Source: Leucaena leucocephala
Taxonomy: Eukaryota > Streptophyta > Magnoliopsida > Fabales > Fabaceae
NCBI GenBank assembly: GCA_037074615.1
Contig: CM073532.1
Coordinates: 17,872,001-17,936,000 of the forward strand
Reading direction: 5' to 3'
DNA length: 64,000 nt
Shown: one piece after another, positions 25,424 through 38,145 of the stretch
How the letters are laid out: each line of letters opens with the position of its first letter
Position numbering within the stretch: the first letter of the stretch is position 1
The notes under the pieces: generated by a model
The model's input: the letters and a program-made list of their open reading frames with translations, nothing else
Told to the model about the DNA's origin: nothing
The model's database searches: none
Position numbers and translations under genes: made by a program

Positions 25424-27796
25424 TACCTTAGTATAATTAGCGTGTGAATCCCTCACACTCCCCTTATAACTATAAGAACACAATCTAGGGAGAATTCCTC
25501 TCACTCCCTCTTACACTCCATTAGGTTACTAACACTCAAGAATCCACTTTAATAATTTAGAAAGATTGATAAACAAATAAATTCTCTCTCAGTAGAGCAT
25601 ATAGGATAATCACTTAAGCTCAACTCACTCAGTTTCTCTTTTACAAGAATGTATGCTCTGAATCAAAGATGAGAAACAGAGTATAATAGAAACAATTACT
25701 GAGTATGATCATAATACATATTGAGAAGTTATTGTATTGTCATACGTCTCTCTTAACTTCTTTGACTTTCTCAATTTGGCTCCTTCTTCTTTTATAATTT
25801 ATTCTTCATAAATCCGATGAAGCACTTGAAGTAGCCTTGAGATAGCCGTTATTACTTACGTATGCATCTGATGCTTTTTGCTCTGTGATCATTCTCTTTA
25901 ATTGATTATGCAAATGATCTTAAAATATACTTTAGTAATGATGTATAATCAGTGTAAGCATATAGCAAGTGTTTCCAAATAATTTAATATTAAAGATAAA
26001 AAATGATAAAGTCTGGTTTAAAATTCTTTTCACAAAACTGGTTTGACTTGTCAAAGAGCTTATCGAAGAACACCCTTATCGAAAAGGTCTTTGATAAATT
26101 GCTGAAGAATTGTGTTTAAAATAATTAAAATTTTATAGAGCAATTCTTCGATAATCAACCTTATCAAAAAGAACTTCGATAATCTTCAATAAATTGTAAA
26201 GAGATAGTTCATAAATTATTGAATATGTACTGGATAAATATCCTTATCGAATAACTCTTTGAAAAATATTCTTTTAAAACATATGCTTTTAGACTTATTG
26301 ATATATTTCACAATACATAACTTATTGAAGTATTATTCGATAAATGGATTCAATGAATAGCGTATCGATAAATACTGAAGTTTTTAAAATTTCCATCCAG
26401 ACTATCAAACTAACTTTGAATTTTCTCAAATCATAATCATATTTAGAAATAGAAGTTCATATGATCATTTAACAAACAAGATCAAATAACTCAAGAACAT
26501 TTAGCAAATCATATCATATCATATTAAGATAGATCACAACATTATAAGCTCTACTAAAAAGATTTAACATATCAAAATGAGTCATGAGCTCATATATTCA
26601 TATAGCAAGTAAGATCACATTATAAATCCATGAAGATCATTCATTCAATCAAATTAAAATAATTCATAAGCTCAATACAAATATAGCACAAGACTAGCAA
26701 TCAATCAGATGTTCAATTACATTCAGATTAAGATTAATGAAGGATCTTATCAAAGATCTCTTCAATAAATGATATGATTGAGTATCTCATTGATAGGAGC
26801 ATAATGGATCAGCTTTGAATCATTCATGAATAGTCTAATCTACATAATTTCAAATCTAAACAGACCATAAATTATTCAAACAAATCAAACCATATTTAAG
26901 CAATGAATCATCATCAAAATATTTCAAACAATCAAACCATCAACATAATATTTATCAAGTTAAGATCCCAGTGATTTGAATTTGAAATATCTTATCTTCT
27001 CTTTCATTTGATCTTATATAAATTTGTAACTTAAGATTTCAATGATCATCTAGAGGGTAAACCATTAGATAACTTGTAAAGATCATGGAAAAAAACTCAA
27101 ACTCAGTGATCTTTAATAATTTAAAAAATATTTGTAATGATCATATTTTAAACTTGTAAACCTTTTCAAATCACTGATCATAAGATTTTTTGAAACATAA
27201 TGTCAAAAACAAATGGTGAAATATGTGAGAAATCATTTATCAGTACTTTTAAAAAATTTAGAAACTTTTCTTTGCTTATTGAAGAGTTATTCGATAAATC
27301 CACTTATCGAGTAATCCTTCGATAAATGAGTCTTTGACAACCAAATATCTTCTATAAAAATTAGAGTTGATTGATCTAATATCTTATCGATAAATCCATT
27401 GTTCAATCAACTCTTCGATAAAAACTTTTCATAGACAAACTGAGTCCTTTCAAAACTTATTGAAGGCCTATTCAATAAATCCACTTATAGAATAAAGCTT
27501 AAAATAATTTCAGTTTTAAGAATAGCGTGACTCAGAATTTTCTCAACTAAATATGATTGATTTATCGAAGTCTTTATTGATAAAAAAATCTTATCAAATA
27601 AGTCATCGGTAAATGGCTTTCAGAAAACATATTTTTCTTCAAAAGTTCTTTTTGATTTATCAAATAACTTATCGAATAACTATTTTATCGATAAACTTAT
27701 CAATAAATATTCTTTATCAATTTAAGAAAATACTTTTGAAATCTTTTAAAGTCCTTTTCTCAATTATTTGTCATCATCAAAATGTTGGTTCTAACA
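25424..27796 (-). repeat. 5' LTR of SIRE-like element, outer part
   Basis: This continues from 22302 and ends catcatcaaaatgttggttc taaca, which on the minus strand is the TGTTAGAACC LTR start followed by the 'TTTGATGATGACAAA' block typical of SIRE/Maximus LTRs. Without the insertion the LTR is about 2.6 kb. The stretch 26040-27760 is dense in ttatcga/tcgataa motifs. Confidence 0.65.
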
Positions 27797-27968
27797 TATG
27801 GGAGGTATAAACGTATGCTTTTGATCATAGATCTTGTAGTGTCATTATTTTCTAGTCAAGAATAATATAAGTATACGACATTGTATACTTTACTGTGCTA
27901 GATGTCTAAAATGTTCTTTGGTATGATTCTCTTTAGAAGAGAACTTAGATTTTCCTAAGGACTAAAAA

Positions 27969-28860
27969 ATGGAAACCAAGAACATTATTTCTAAACTAAA
28001 TAAATGCGAAAAACTCAACGAGGATAACTGGGATATCTAGCACCAAAATGTCCAATACATCTTAGAGGAATAAGATGCTATTGAACCTTTAACGAATGCT
28101 TTAGTTAAACTTGACGTTGGGAATATGGTCCAGCACAGGAGAGACCAACTGGCTTACCAGGCTTAGAGGAAGAAGAATATCATAGCTAGAATCACACTTC
28201 TTAGTGACATGACAGATAACCTTGTGTGAATTTGAGATGCATAAAACTGTTCAAGCCATGTGGCACTAAAGGATAAATTTGGTGGTGTTTCTACCACTAA
28301 GCTCAGGAGGTTAACGATCAAGTTTGACACCTATAAGCTTAAGCCAAACAATTCTATGAAGCAACATCCAAGAGAGATGGCCAACATTATCAAAGAACTG
28401 AAAGAAGATGGATAGATATACTTTATCTAATGAACAACAAATACAGGATATGATCAAATCGCTCCCTATTGGTTGGGACCATATGAAAGTCAACTTAACC
28501 CACAATAAAAATATTGTTACTTTTAACGATGCGGCTAGGCATTTGGAGCTAGAAGATGAGCTTCTGGAGGCTTATAGGACATCTGGACAGGACTATTTAA
28601 CTCAAGATGCTGACACTCCCATTCAAAGCCGTGTTTCAAGAACGACAAGAAGTTTTAAAAGAAAGGAAGAAGGGTGGTCCTCAATTTCAAAAGAGCAATA
28701 AAAAATTCAAGAAGAAAGGAAAGAAATGTGGAAAGTCTAAAAAAGGTCAAGTGCTTTGTCTGAAAAAAGATGGGCCATTCAAACGTAACTATTCTAAATA
28801 GGATGAAAGTGAAAATGTATTGGTAAATTATGTGAATTCACATGCCTCATGTTTCTAGTA
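27969..28860 (+). pseudogene. Copia gag, decayed
   Basis: This is a broken copy of the gag at 58746-57823. The ATG at 27969 starts a METKNIISKLNKCEKLN-type N-terminus, followed by several stops and frameshifts. The best preserved part (28408-28600) reads MIKSLPIGWDHMKVNLTHNK, then HLELEDELLEAY, which corresponds to the UBN2-type gag core. The lysine-rich segment follows (28640-28760). The zinc knuckle region near 28755 has lost cysteines (KKDGPFKRNYSK where C and H residues are expected), so RNA-binding capacity would be lost too. Confidence 0.7.
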
Positions 28861-28922
28861 CTGTTTTCCTAACAAAAATAATTTCTTCTTCTTGGGTTAT
28901 TGATTCAAGTTGCATAGACCAC

Positions 28923-30386
28923 TAATAAACTCTTATTTTTATATTGATTTTAGGGTGTTTAAAGAGAGTTTTATTATTGATTTTGTTCCCATTTACTATT
29001 ATGTTGAGAAATTAACAAATAAAATAAATGCAAAAAATGGGCAATTAATTGATATAATTTTGGTCATATATTAGAATATTATCTTATTAGATAAATAATT
29101 GTATCTTTTAAATTCTTATTTCAGGAAAATACTCATTAATCACCAAGTCAACTTGCTGCTATAACTAAAATGGAAGAGATGAGTTGGAATGAAACAGGAA
29201 ATAGTTAGTAATAGATGGACTTAACAGAGTGGCTAACAGATTGGGCACATGGCTTATTAAAACGTGCTAAAGAGATATGCATGCGCTGGCTGTGAAGGGA
29301 AGAGACTTCAGACATTCATTCATGTAGAACACATGCTCAAGCATTCAGACAGCTTCCATCCACGCCATCTCAGCTGACATTCACTAATTCCACACTTCTG
29401 GACACACCATTCACGCCATACATATATCCACTCATTCCACATCTGATTCACACATCACACAAAACATACATCACTCCATCTCAAATTCAGTCCATCTCTC
29501 TCTTCGTATCACTCTCTCTATCTCCATTCTCTCTCTCTCATCTACAACTTTCCTCTATTCTAAGCAATAGAACTAGAGGAAAGTTCTATTTTCATCTTTA
29601 TCTTCTCCTTCTACATTCACCATAACTGTTGCTGATCTATTTGCTGCTACTGTTGAAGTTCTGACAGCAATAGAAGGCTAGATTTGCTGTGTTCTCTTGG
29701 AGATGATGTTGAACTAGAGTCCTTGATATGAAATAGGGAGTTCAATTGTGTCTTTAATTTTAGATATAATTGTATCGAGTTAATATAGTTAATTCTGGTT
29801 TTATTGATTCAATTAAAGTTAGTATATGATAAACATTAGGGAACGGAGTTGGATTTCCTGATTATGTTTAATTGAGCTTTGATTAATCCTCATCTTTGAA
29901 CTAGTTGGACATGGTTGTGATTAATTAGAGCAATTCTATAGCATAGTACAGTTGTATATTTTTAATTCATCTTCTTCTACCTCTTGAGTTGAATGATTCA
30001 ATTTCTCTTTTCAATATCTGCGAGTTGTAGCTTTGATTGAGATTTAGCTAGCGAGTTGTTAGCTAACACATTCTAATTTGACTAATTAACTCCTCATACT
30101 CTATGGACAATAAAAGTAAGATAATCTCCAAGGGAACACACTTGTCATTGATTCATATCATCATCATTAACACCTAAATTCATAAACAATAGCATAGGAT
30201 TTACATTCAGAAGGTATTCAATATCTCATCTCATAATTAATCTTATTAAATTGTTACTTTGTGGCTCATTGGATTAGTTAGAAACTTTATCATCTATTTA
30301 GGCTCCTTGTAAATCAACCTAGGTTAGATTCACTTTACTATTGGTTAGCTTAATTTCTTGTTTGATAATTAAAATGATAGTTATCA
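28923..30386 (+). mobile_element. Solo LTR of an unidentified family, 1464 bp
   Basis: It lies inside the decayed copia protease codons and is flanked by the 5-bp duplication ACCAC (28918-28922 and 30387-30391). The ends are taataa...ttatca, which with one change form the inverted repeat TGATAA/TTATCA. There is no coding sequence. A catatatcc TATA-like site (about 29421) followed by a pyrimidine-rich tract (29490-29560) suggests plus orientation. The family is not recognised. Confidence 0.75.
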
Positions 30387-30391
30387 ACCAC

Positions 30392-31056
30392 GTAACCAAG
30401 GATTGAGAATTATTCGTGGAGTACTATCAGTTGCCGTATCAAAGCAAGTGGCTTTACGTAGGGAATAATGCGAGAATCAATGTTAGAGATATTGACACCT
30501 AAAAATTCACTTTGCGTGGTGGAAAGAGTTGATACTTTATGATGTGCTTCATGCTCCTGACATCCGGCAAAACTTAGTCTCTATGTTATGCCTTTTATAG
30601 TTTGGGTTGAAGTGAACTTTCATGATAAAATTGCAGACACTTTTAGCAGCTTTGTCTCTTATGGTTATGACTTCCTATTCAAGAAGTTCTTTGTTTTGTG
30701 ATATTGTTAGTGGTTCTAGTGTTAATGAATGCTTTTCTATTTCTTCCAATATTATTGATATGAATATCTGGCACGCTAAACTAGGACATATTAATCAAAA
30801 TAGTATAATTAAATTGGCAACAGAAGGATTACTAGGTTCCATTTCAAGCATGGAAATGTTCTTATGTGAAAACTGTTTAGCGGGTAAGGCAACAAGAAAG
30901 CATTTTCAGTAATGGGACAAGAGCTAAGAGTCCATTACAATTAATCCATTCTATGATTGCTCAAGCAAATCTACTAGTTTCATATTAGGGTGATGCTTTG
31001 TTAACAGCAACCTTCATACTTAACTATGTACCCTTAAAATTAGTCGCTTCCTAAGA
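30392..31056 (+). pseudogene. Copia protease tail and integrase N-terminus, with integrase core deleted
   Basis: Protease-flank sequence matching 46560-46400 resumes after the solo LTR. The GAG-pre-integrase zinc motif follows, in the frame 30622-30912: MNIWHAKLGHINQN, then CENCLAGKATRK. After QLIHS the sequence jumps to MIAQANLLVS (junction about 30951). Compared with the copy at 46550-44559, about 112 codons are missing, including all three catalytic D, D and E positions. Microhomology (TC) at the junction suggests a deletion. A stop follows at 31052, where a gypsy LTR begins. Confidence 0.75.
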
Positions 31057-33840
31057 ATCAGATAAATCAATATTAATCTCTAAAGTCTGGAGATTAGTAA
31101 AGTATCTTCTGGAACTTAGAATCAAATAAAATATTATAGTAAATTCTTATAATTAATATAAGAATTCATGAAACTGACAAAAGTTAAAAAGGAATCCTAT
31201 AGAATTAATTAGAGAATTTAGGGTAAAAAAGGACACCGATAAATGATTAAAAGAAATGTATAAAAATTTTATCAGGACTTCTGGGTCTTAGAAAATTATG
31301 AGACTTTTCAACAAATTTATTTTATATTATAATGAATTTTTAAAAATGTCATAACTATTAAAAGAGGTGTCAAGAATTTATCTAAAAAATCAAGGTAATT
31401 TAAGAATATCAATATAAGAAATAATGGGAAGTACATTAGGATTTGTGTCAATTATCAATTGGACTCAATCTTGGCCAATGTGGCATCATATGCAGCAATG
31501 CAATGTGCTAAGAGAATTATCTTAGAGCTCAAGCCAATTTCCAAGAATATTCTATAGTATTTTCAAAGGAAATTTCAAGAAATGTGCAAGATAAGGTTAT
31601 GTGGCCTTGTGAGGTGTCTTGTGGGGCCCACTTATCCACCATGTAGCGTAAGGCAGGGAAGAAAGAGCTTATCCCATGTTCTAAAATTTATTAAAATAAT
31701 ATAATAATTAAGTTAATGATTATTAAATGTAATTAATCCAAAAATCAACCGATAAAAGAAAAGATAATCAAGGGGAAGACAAGAGCACATGGTGGGCCCC
31801 ACATAACATACACATGGCGTCAACCAAGGAGGAAGAAGGATTTTTGGCATGTGATCTTATCTCAATTTTGCTTGATGGGCAAGTTGGAAAGTAAGAGCAA
31901 TTATGGACCATTGAATTAAATAGTGTTAAAGTGAATTTTGGCCTTTCATTTTCCATGAAAATTTTCTATAAATACCCCACCATTATCCTTACAAAACAGT
32001 GGCATATGGTACATTGGGGAAACTATGGCCAAATGGAAACTCAAGCTAAGATAAAGGGAAATTCAAGGCACCAAAGTTCAAGCTAGCTAGGGATTAAGGT
32101 AAGTAATATATCCTAGCTTGTATTCCTTTAATTTGGAGGCTTGAACTTAGGGTCTTTTTAGAAGAAAAATAGGAAATTCTCTAGGGTATATATTCTGTCC
32201 AAAACCCTAGATGAAAGAAGGAAGAAGAAATTAAAACTAGAACTATGTGATTAATGCTTAGATAAATTAGTTTGGATGTTTGGTTATGGAATTAAATTGT
32301 GATTCTTGACTTTTCCTTTCTTGATGCCATTTGGCCAGTGCTGTTCTAGATAGGAGGAGATTGATTATAATTGATCTAATGCTTCCATTGAATTTAAATG
32401 ATGAATTTGTGTAGGATTAGAACCTTGGAAGTATTGAAATTGGAAAAGGTAAGTTTTGAAACCCTTTCTATTACTGTTCATACATATGAAAAATGATGAG
32501 AATTTTATGATTTTGATGCTTCCAATGGTTTTAAAATGAAAAATTTTGTGGGATAAAGTAGAGAAACAAGTATTGGAAACACTAGAATCAAAATGAGAAT
32601 TTTTGGAAATAAAGAGGACATATTTTGATTCTATCCAAAAGTGCATGAACGAGATGAAATTTTATAATTCTAAGCTCATAAATGGATTTAGAAAGTAAAA
32701 TTGTGTAGGGTAAAGTCAAGACATTAATTAATTCAAAGCCAAACCAATTAATAAAAATTAGAAAAAGATAGAGATTTAATGGGTTAAGGTTAGAACTTGG
32801 GAAAATTAAGTTGTAATATATATGCTATTATGCTATGTTAGGCCTTGATTAATGTGGTAAATAAGACCACAAAGCAAGGACCATGATGCAAGGAAAAGAG
32901 TAAGGATAAGCAAAAGGTAAAGAGAAAGGATAAGGAAAAAAAGCTATTCCAAGGTAGTGAACTTACGTACTTGTGTGCTTATATTGCTTAGATGTTTTAT
33001 GTGTTGGTTGCTTACTTTGATGATGTGAAGCACGTATATTAAGTGATGCTATGTTTATTTTTATACTATGGCCATATGTTATAATTAAGGGACATGGAAG
33101 CATGTGATTTATCATTATGCAAGCATGATCATTAAGTGCACACATAGTAACATCAAGCATGTAGTTGCATACATTGTATGGTTTTTGTTTGCTACTGAGA
33201 TTCCCCCAAAAATCTCACCCCCTCCATGTCACCCTAACACCAGCAGGTTCTTCAAAGATGGAAGAAGATGGAGATGCAAGAAGAGGAGTTAGGGGATAGA
33301 TGGCATGATTGTTTGTAACTTATGTTATGTCATGATTATGTGATGTATGCTTAAAAGGAGTACAATAGTTGCTATATATAAAAATAGTAAATGATAGAAT
33401 AAATGTATAATATTTTAGCAATGATTAGTTAACATGTCAAGCTTCTTTTTTACACTAAGAATGTCTTATTCTGATGTCAATACAAAGAAAACAAAGTTTT
33501 TAAATTTAGGGACCGGAAACTATTTTTAGATTTTTTGACAAAATAAACAGTGATATTTGACGATTAAACTGTACTGATTAGCTTAGCATTTGGTCTAATT
33601 GATATGTTTTCCTGAAAATTTAATATGTTAGCTTCAAGTAGCCTTTTGAACCACTTCATTTCTATTTTTTTAGAATTAATTATGATTTTTTGAAGTTCGT
33701 CACTTAATTTAGAAATACCAAATGAAGAGTACCCATGATTTGGAATTTTTTATATTTTGAGAATGAACTTCAATAGACTTGTATGGTAATTCTAAATGCT
33801 ACCAAATGGTCCCTAAGACGTATGAAAGTAAGGTGTTACA
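31057..33840 (+). repeat. 5'-truncated gypsy-type LTR (plus), about 2.78 kb
   Basis: It aligns with 34600-37207 but lacks the first ~310 bp. It contains tataaata (31967-31974), a donor-like aag|gtaagta (32099), the gagatt/aatctc hairpin (33196-33217), a cagcag|gttc acceptor-like site (33246) and the terminus ccctaagacg...ggtgttaca. No PBS follows, so it is a solo or truncated LTR and not the left end of an element. Confidence 0.75.
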
Positions 33841-34083
33841 ACCTATGCGTGGGAAAATTTAGTCACATGGTGCAGTAAAAGGCTAAGTGTGGTTGCTAGA
33901 AGTAGCTCTGAAGCCAAGTTCATATCTATAGCTTCTGGAATATGTGAAGGCCTATGGGTGAAACGAGTACTAAAAGAATTGAGAATGCTAATAAAATTAC
34001 AAGTTCCTAAGGGCAAATATATAAATAAGTTAGAGATTTCAGAAGAGTTTCCTGAGCATAGAAAGATAAAAGAGGTTAGTTAG
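33841..34083 (+). pseudogene. Copia RNase H fragment of a different lineage
   Basis: The frame reads NLVTWCSKRLSVVARSSSEA, then FISIASGICEGLWVKRVL. This is the copia RNase H region 'W-x-S-K-x-Q-x-V-V-A-R-S-S-x-E-A-E'. It differs from the RNase H of the 42004-61194 element (WSSKKQTCIALHSMEAEF), so it comes from another copia lineage. The part after residue ~45 is unrelated to RNase H and belongs to a local duplication. It is wedged between two gypsy LTRs. Confidence 0.65.
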
Positions 34084-34258
34084 AGGCCTAAGGGCAAATA
34101 TATATGTGAAACGAGTACTATGGGTGAAACGAGTACTAAAACAATTGAAAATGCTAATAAAATTACAAGTTCCTAAGGGCAAATATATAAATAAGTTCGA
34201 GACTTCAGAAGAGTCTCCTAAGCATAGAAAGATAAAAGAGGTTAGTTAGAGGCCTAAG
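33955..34258. repeat. Tandem duplication, about 166-bp unit (1.8 copies)
   Basis: The segment from tgggtgaaacgagtactaaa is repeated at an offset of 166 bp (33955 and 34121) with about 95% identity by eye. It ends in both copies at gttagttagaggcctaagg. The short piece ctaagggcaaatatata occurs three times. Confidence 0.8.
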
Positions 34259-34292
34259 GTTGAGATAAAGATCTCAAAACGATTATTTACGA

Positions 34293-37207
34293 TGTTAAGA
34301 CCCAGCAAGGGTAAAATTATAATTTTAGAAAAGTCCCAATAGCATAATGGTCATAGTAAAAAGTCTAAAAGTTACATGGTATAAAATAAAAGTAGACATA
34401 AGCTTTGGGCTATTAAGTGTAATTATAAAAAGTTAGGGGCCTAATGTGTAATTTCTAAAAGTTTAAGGGTAAAATGGTAATTATAGAAAGTTGAGCCGAT
34501 AAATGCCCAAAAATGCTTAGAAATGGTTAAGCCCAAATTTACCAAGTAAATAGAGAAAATTATTTTGAACAGTTTAATATAACAGAATTTTGATTTGAAG
34601 TCCCAATAAATTATTATTAATTTTAAAAGTCTAGTAATTATTATAATATTTTTTGGACCTCATAATCAGATAAAATTTTGTGATAAATTCTTATAATTAA
34701 TATAAGAATTTATTAAACTAACAGAATTCAAAAAAGAGTCCTATAGAATTAATTATGGAATTTACTGTGAAAAATGACACCGATAAAGTGTTTAAAGAAA
34801 TGTGTGTAATTTTTTATCAGGACTTCTGGATCTTAGAAAATTATGAAACTTTGCAAAGAATTTATTTTATATTAGAATGAATTTATAAAAATATTAGAAT
34901 CAATAAAAGAGGTGTTTAGAATTTATCTAAAAAATTAGTGCTATTTAAGGATATCGGTATAGAGGTGCATTGGGATTTGTGTGAATTGGCAATTGGACTG
35001 AAGGAAGGCCCAATAATGGCCTCATACAGCAGCCCAATAAGTCTCAAAATTTACTTTGGAGCCCAAGTCCAATAATGGATAATTTATGAATTTTTGAAAA
35101 AGAAAAGAAAAGAAATTAAGTAAGCTTCAAGAGGAAGATTAGGGTTTGCAATAGTGGGCCCCACAAGGAAGCACACATGGAGTCAAGCAAGTAGGGAGAG
35201 AATGATTTTTGGCATGTGATCTTATCTCAAATTTGGCTTCTATGGCAAGCCAAGATCAAGAGCAAATATGAGCCATTGGATCAAATAGTGCATAAAGTGA
35301 TCTTGGCCATCTATTTTCATGCCTTGAAGTCTATAAATACCCCGCCATTTTCTGTTCAAAATCGTGGCATGAGGAACCCTTAGGGAAGCTATGTTCAAAT
35401 GGAAACTCAAGCTAAGATAAAGAAGAATTCAAAGACTAAAGTTCAAGCTAGCTAGGGATTAATGTAAGTAATCTATCCTAACTTGTTTTCCTTTAATTTG
35501 GGGGCTTGAACTTAGGGTTTTTATGGAAGAAAGTTGAGATTTACCTAGGGTGTATGTACTGTCCAAAACACTAGATGAAAGGAGAAAGAAGAAATTAAAG
35601 TTAGAGCTATATGATTAAAGCTTAAACAAGCTAGTTAGATGATTAGTTATTGAATCAATCAATCAAATTAATATTCTTGACTTTGTCAAGGAAGAGACCT
35701 TTTAGTATGCACTGTTTATGAAAGAGGGAGACGGAATTTCAATGATCTAATGCTTCCATTGAATTTATATGATGATTTTGTGTAGGATTGGATAGGTTTT
35801 TGAACCTTGGAAGATTGGAATTGAAAGATATAATTTTTGGAAGTCTTCTCTATTACTGTATACATGCATGAATAGTGATTAGAATTTTATGATTTTGATA
35901 CTTCCAATGGTTTTAAAATGAAAAGTTCTGTGGGATAAAATAGAGAAACAAGTATTGGAAACATTGGAATCAAAATGAGAATTTTTGAAAGAAAAAGGGG
36001 AGTTATGCAATTCTATCTAGAATAGTGAATAGTTGCTATAATTTGGGAATTCTAAGTTCATAAATGGATTTAGAAGGCCAGATTGGGAAGGGTAAGGTCA
36101 AGATATCAATTGATTCAAATGTCAAGTCAATTAGTAAAGATTAGAGAATGCTATGTTAGTTAAAGTAAGTTCAATATTCAAGAGAGTTAGATTATAATGA
36201 ATGGATGGTAATGCTATGTTAGGAATTGATTGGTGTGCTTAAAAGAGGGCAGCCACACATCAAGTAGAAGGAAGAAGGAAGAAGCAAAGATAAAGTAAAG
36301 AAAAGTCAAGCATGTGAGATAGTAAACAATCCTAAACTTGTATGTATATTGGATGTTATGCTTGGTTGTATATTGGCTATGTTGAATTGTGTTGCAAATA
36401 TGTATATGATTCAATCTCTATTTCTATGATTAATTTGGCCAATTGTATTTCATATGTTACATGGAAGCATACACATTACACAATGTTAACACTTTCACAA
36501 GCAAGCACAAGTATTTATATTAATGTATACATTGTTTAGTACTGTTTGCTACTGAGATTTCCCTAGAAATCTCACTCTTTCCATGTAATCCCAATCCCAA
36601 CAGGTTCATGACTTATGAAAGAGGATGGAAAAGCATGAAGAGAAGTTATGGATTGGATAATGTAAATGTTATGTGAAGAATGTATAAATTGTTGCAAGTA
36701 ATAATGTTATATGACATGTTTGAGCAACAATGTTCATGATGCAATTAAAAATAGTAAATTATGAAATAAATGTATGAAAGTTTACAGGCACTTAGTTAAC
36801 ATGTCAAGCTTTATTTTTACACCAAGTATACCTTATTTTGATATATGTACAAAGAGAATGAATTTTCCAAAGTCAGGGACCAGAATCTATTTTTAGAATT
36901 TTTAACTAAATGAATAGTAATATTTGACGATTAAAATGTATTGATTGGCTAAGCATTTGGTGAAGAACTTTCTTTTCCTTAAATTTTAAGATGTTATCTT
37001 CGCGTATCTTTTTGAACTACTTCATTTTGATTTTTCTAGAATTAATTATGATTTTTTTAAGTTTGTCGCCAAATCTGGAATACTATATGAACAGTAATTC
37101 GTGAAGAGTAAAAATTCCAGATTTAGCAAATGGACTTCAAAGATCATGTAAGTGGTTCTAAATATTACCTAATTGTCCTTAAGATGTATGAAAGTAAGGA
37201 TGTTACA
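34293..37207 (+). repeat. Solo gypsy-type LTR (plus), 2915 bp
   Basis: It starts tgttaagacccagc and ends aaggatgttaca. It contains tataaata (35332-35339), a donor-like gtaagt (35464), the hairpin (36553-36574) and ccaacag|gttc (36603). The flanking pentamers TACGA and ATAAC do not match, so ectopic recombination or decay has removed the target duplication. It is diverged from the neighbouring LTR. Confidence 0.75.
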
Positions 37208-37286
37208 ATAACCATATAAACTATAGCCATGGTATTCATAAAGAATACTTAATTCTTTTCTCTCACTCTCACTCTCTCCCCAACTA

Positions 37287-37450
37287 TTTTTAGGTAATTT
37301 AAAGAAGTGAAATAAATCAGTTAATTAGAACTAAATATAATCCCTCATGATGAATTCATATTATAACCAAATTGAGGAGTTGGATTTAGTTATAATTAAC
37401 TGATTTATTTAGTTTCCTTAATCTATAAAAGAAACTGATTCGTTTGACAC
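37287..37450. mobile_element. Degenerate Stowaway-like MITE remnant
   Basis: The stretch ttagttataattaactgatt tatttagtttccttaat and its near-inverse aaagaagtgaaataaatcag repeat the internal hairpin sequence of the MITE at 1919-2152. Termini and TA duplication are not clear. Confidence 0.45.
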
Positions 37451-37989
37451 TTCAAATCACTTAATACTACTACAGTTTCTTATAATTAAGGTAAATTGCA
37501 TGCCATCTCATGCTTCCCTCTATTCCATTTATTTATTTGCTTAAAAAATGTGACACCTAATCTTCTTCCACTCAGTTTTCCTCTCAAATATTGTCATATT
37601 CCCAATTTTCTAATCTAGTATGTATGTAAAGTTTGTATTCAATATATATGAAATTTTATGAGGAAAATGTTGCAATTCAAGAAAGGAAAGGGATTAAATT
37701 ATAAATAATAAAAAGTTTAAGAACTTAAGTATAATTTAGGGCCTATTTGGTTTTCCTCAAAACCATGGTTTTAAAAGGGCTTCTGGCCCAAACTTTAGTT
37801 TGGAGAAATTTTAAAACAAACAGTCATATTTGTCCATAAGTACTTCTGGACCAAACCATGGTTTAAAATCAAGGTTTTAGATAAGTTACTGAAACTAGTT
37901 TTTGGAACAGTAAAAACATTTATGGACTACCTATTTACAATTTTACCCCTATTTTTTCTTACACTCTCTTTCCTCTTCTCCCTCTTCTC

Positions 37990-38145
37990 ACTTCTCGCTC
38001 TTCCTCCACCGCCGTCCTCTTCTTCTTCTTCCTCCTCCTCCTCCTCCATCACCGTCACCTTTCTTCTTCTTCTTCTTCTTCTTCCTCCTCCTCCATCACC
38101 GTCACCTTCTTCCTCATCCTCCTCCTCCTCCTCCTTCTTCGCCAG
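37990..38145. repeat. CTT/CCT microsatellite cluster
   Basis: This is an imperfect array of ctt and cct triplets with two copies of cctcctccatcaccgtcacc. It creates a Ser/Pro-only open frame on one strand (37922-38227) and a Glu/Gly/Arg-rich one on the other. Neither is likely to be a gene. Confidence 0.8.

Larger units (their letters stand above)
27797..31056 (+). mobile_element. Decayed Ty1/copia element (plus), related to the 42004-61194 copia
   Basis: Leader, gag, protease start and integrase N-terminus can be followed in order and match the minus-strand copia at 58950-46000. The leader match starts at tgggaggtataaacg. The copy starts where the SIRE-like LTR ends and stops where a gypsy LTR begins, so neither of its own LTRs remains. 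A 1464-bp solo LTR interrupts it, and an internal deletion removes the integrase core. Confidence 0.75.

Noticed and set aside
31057..37207. Two flanking LTRs read as one complete LTR retrotransposon
   Set aside because: No PBS follows the left LTR, no PPT precedes the right one, the LTRs are well diverged and the interior is only 450 bp of foreign copia sequence.
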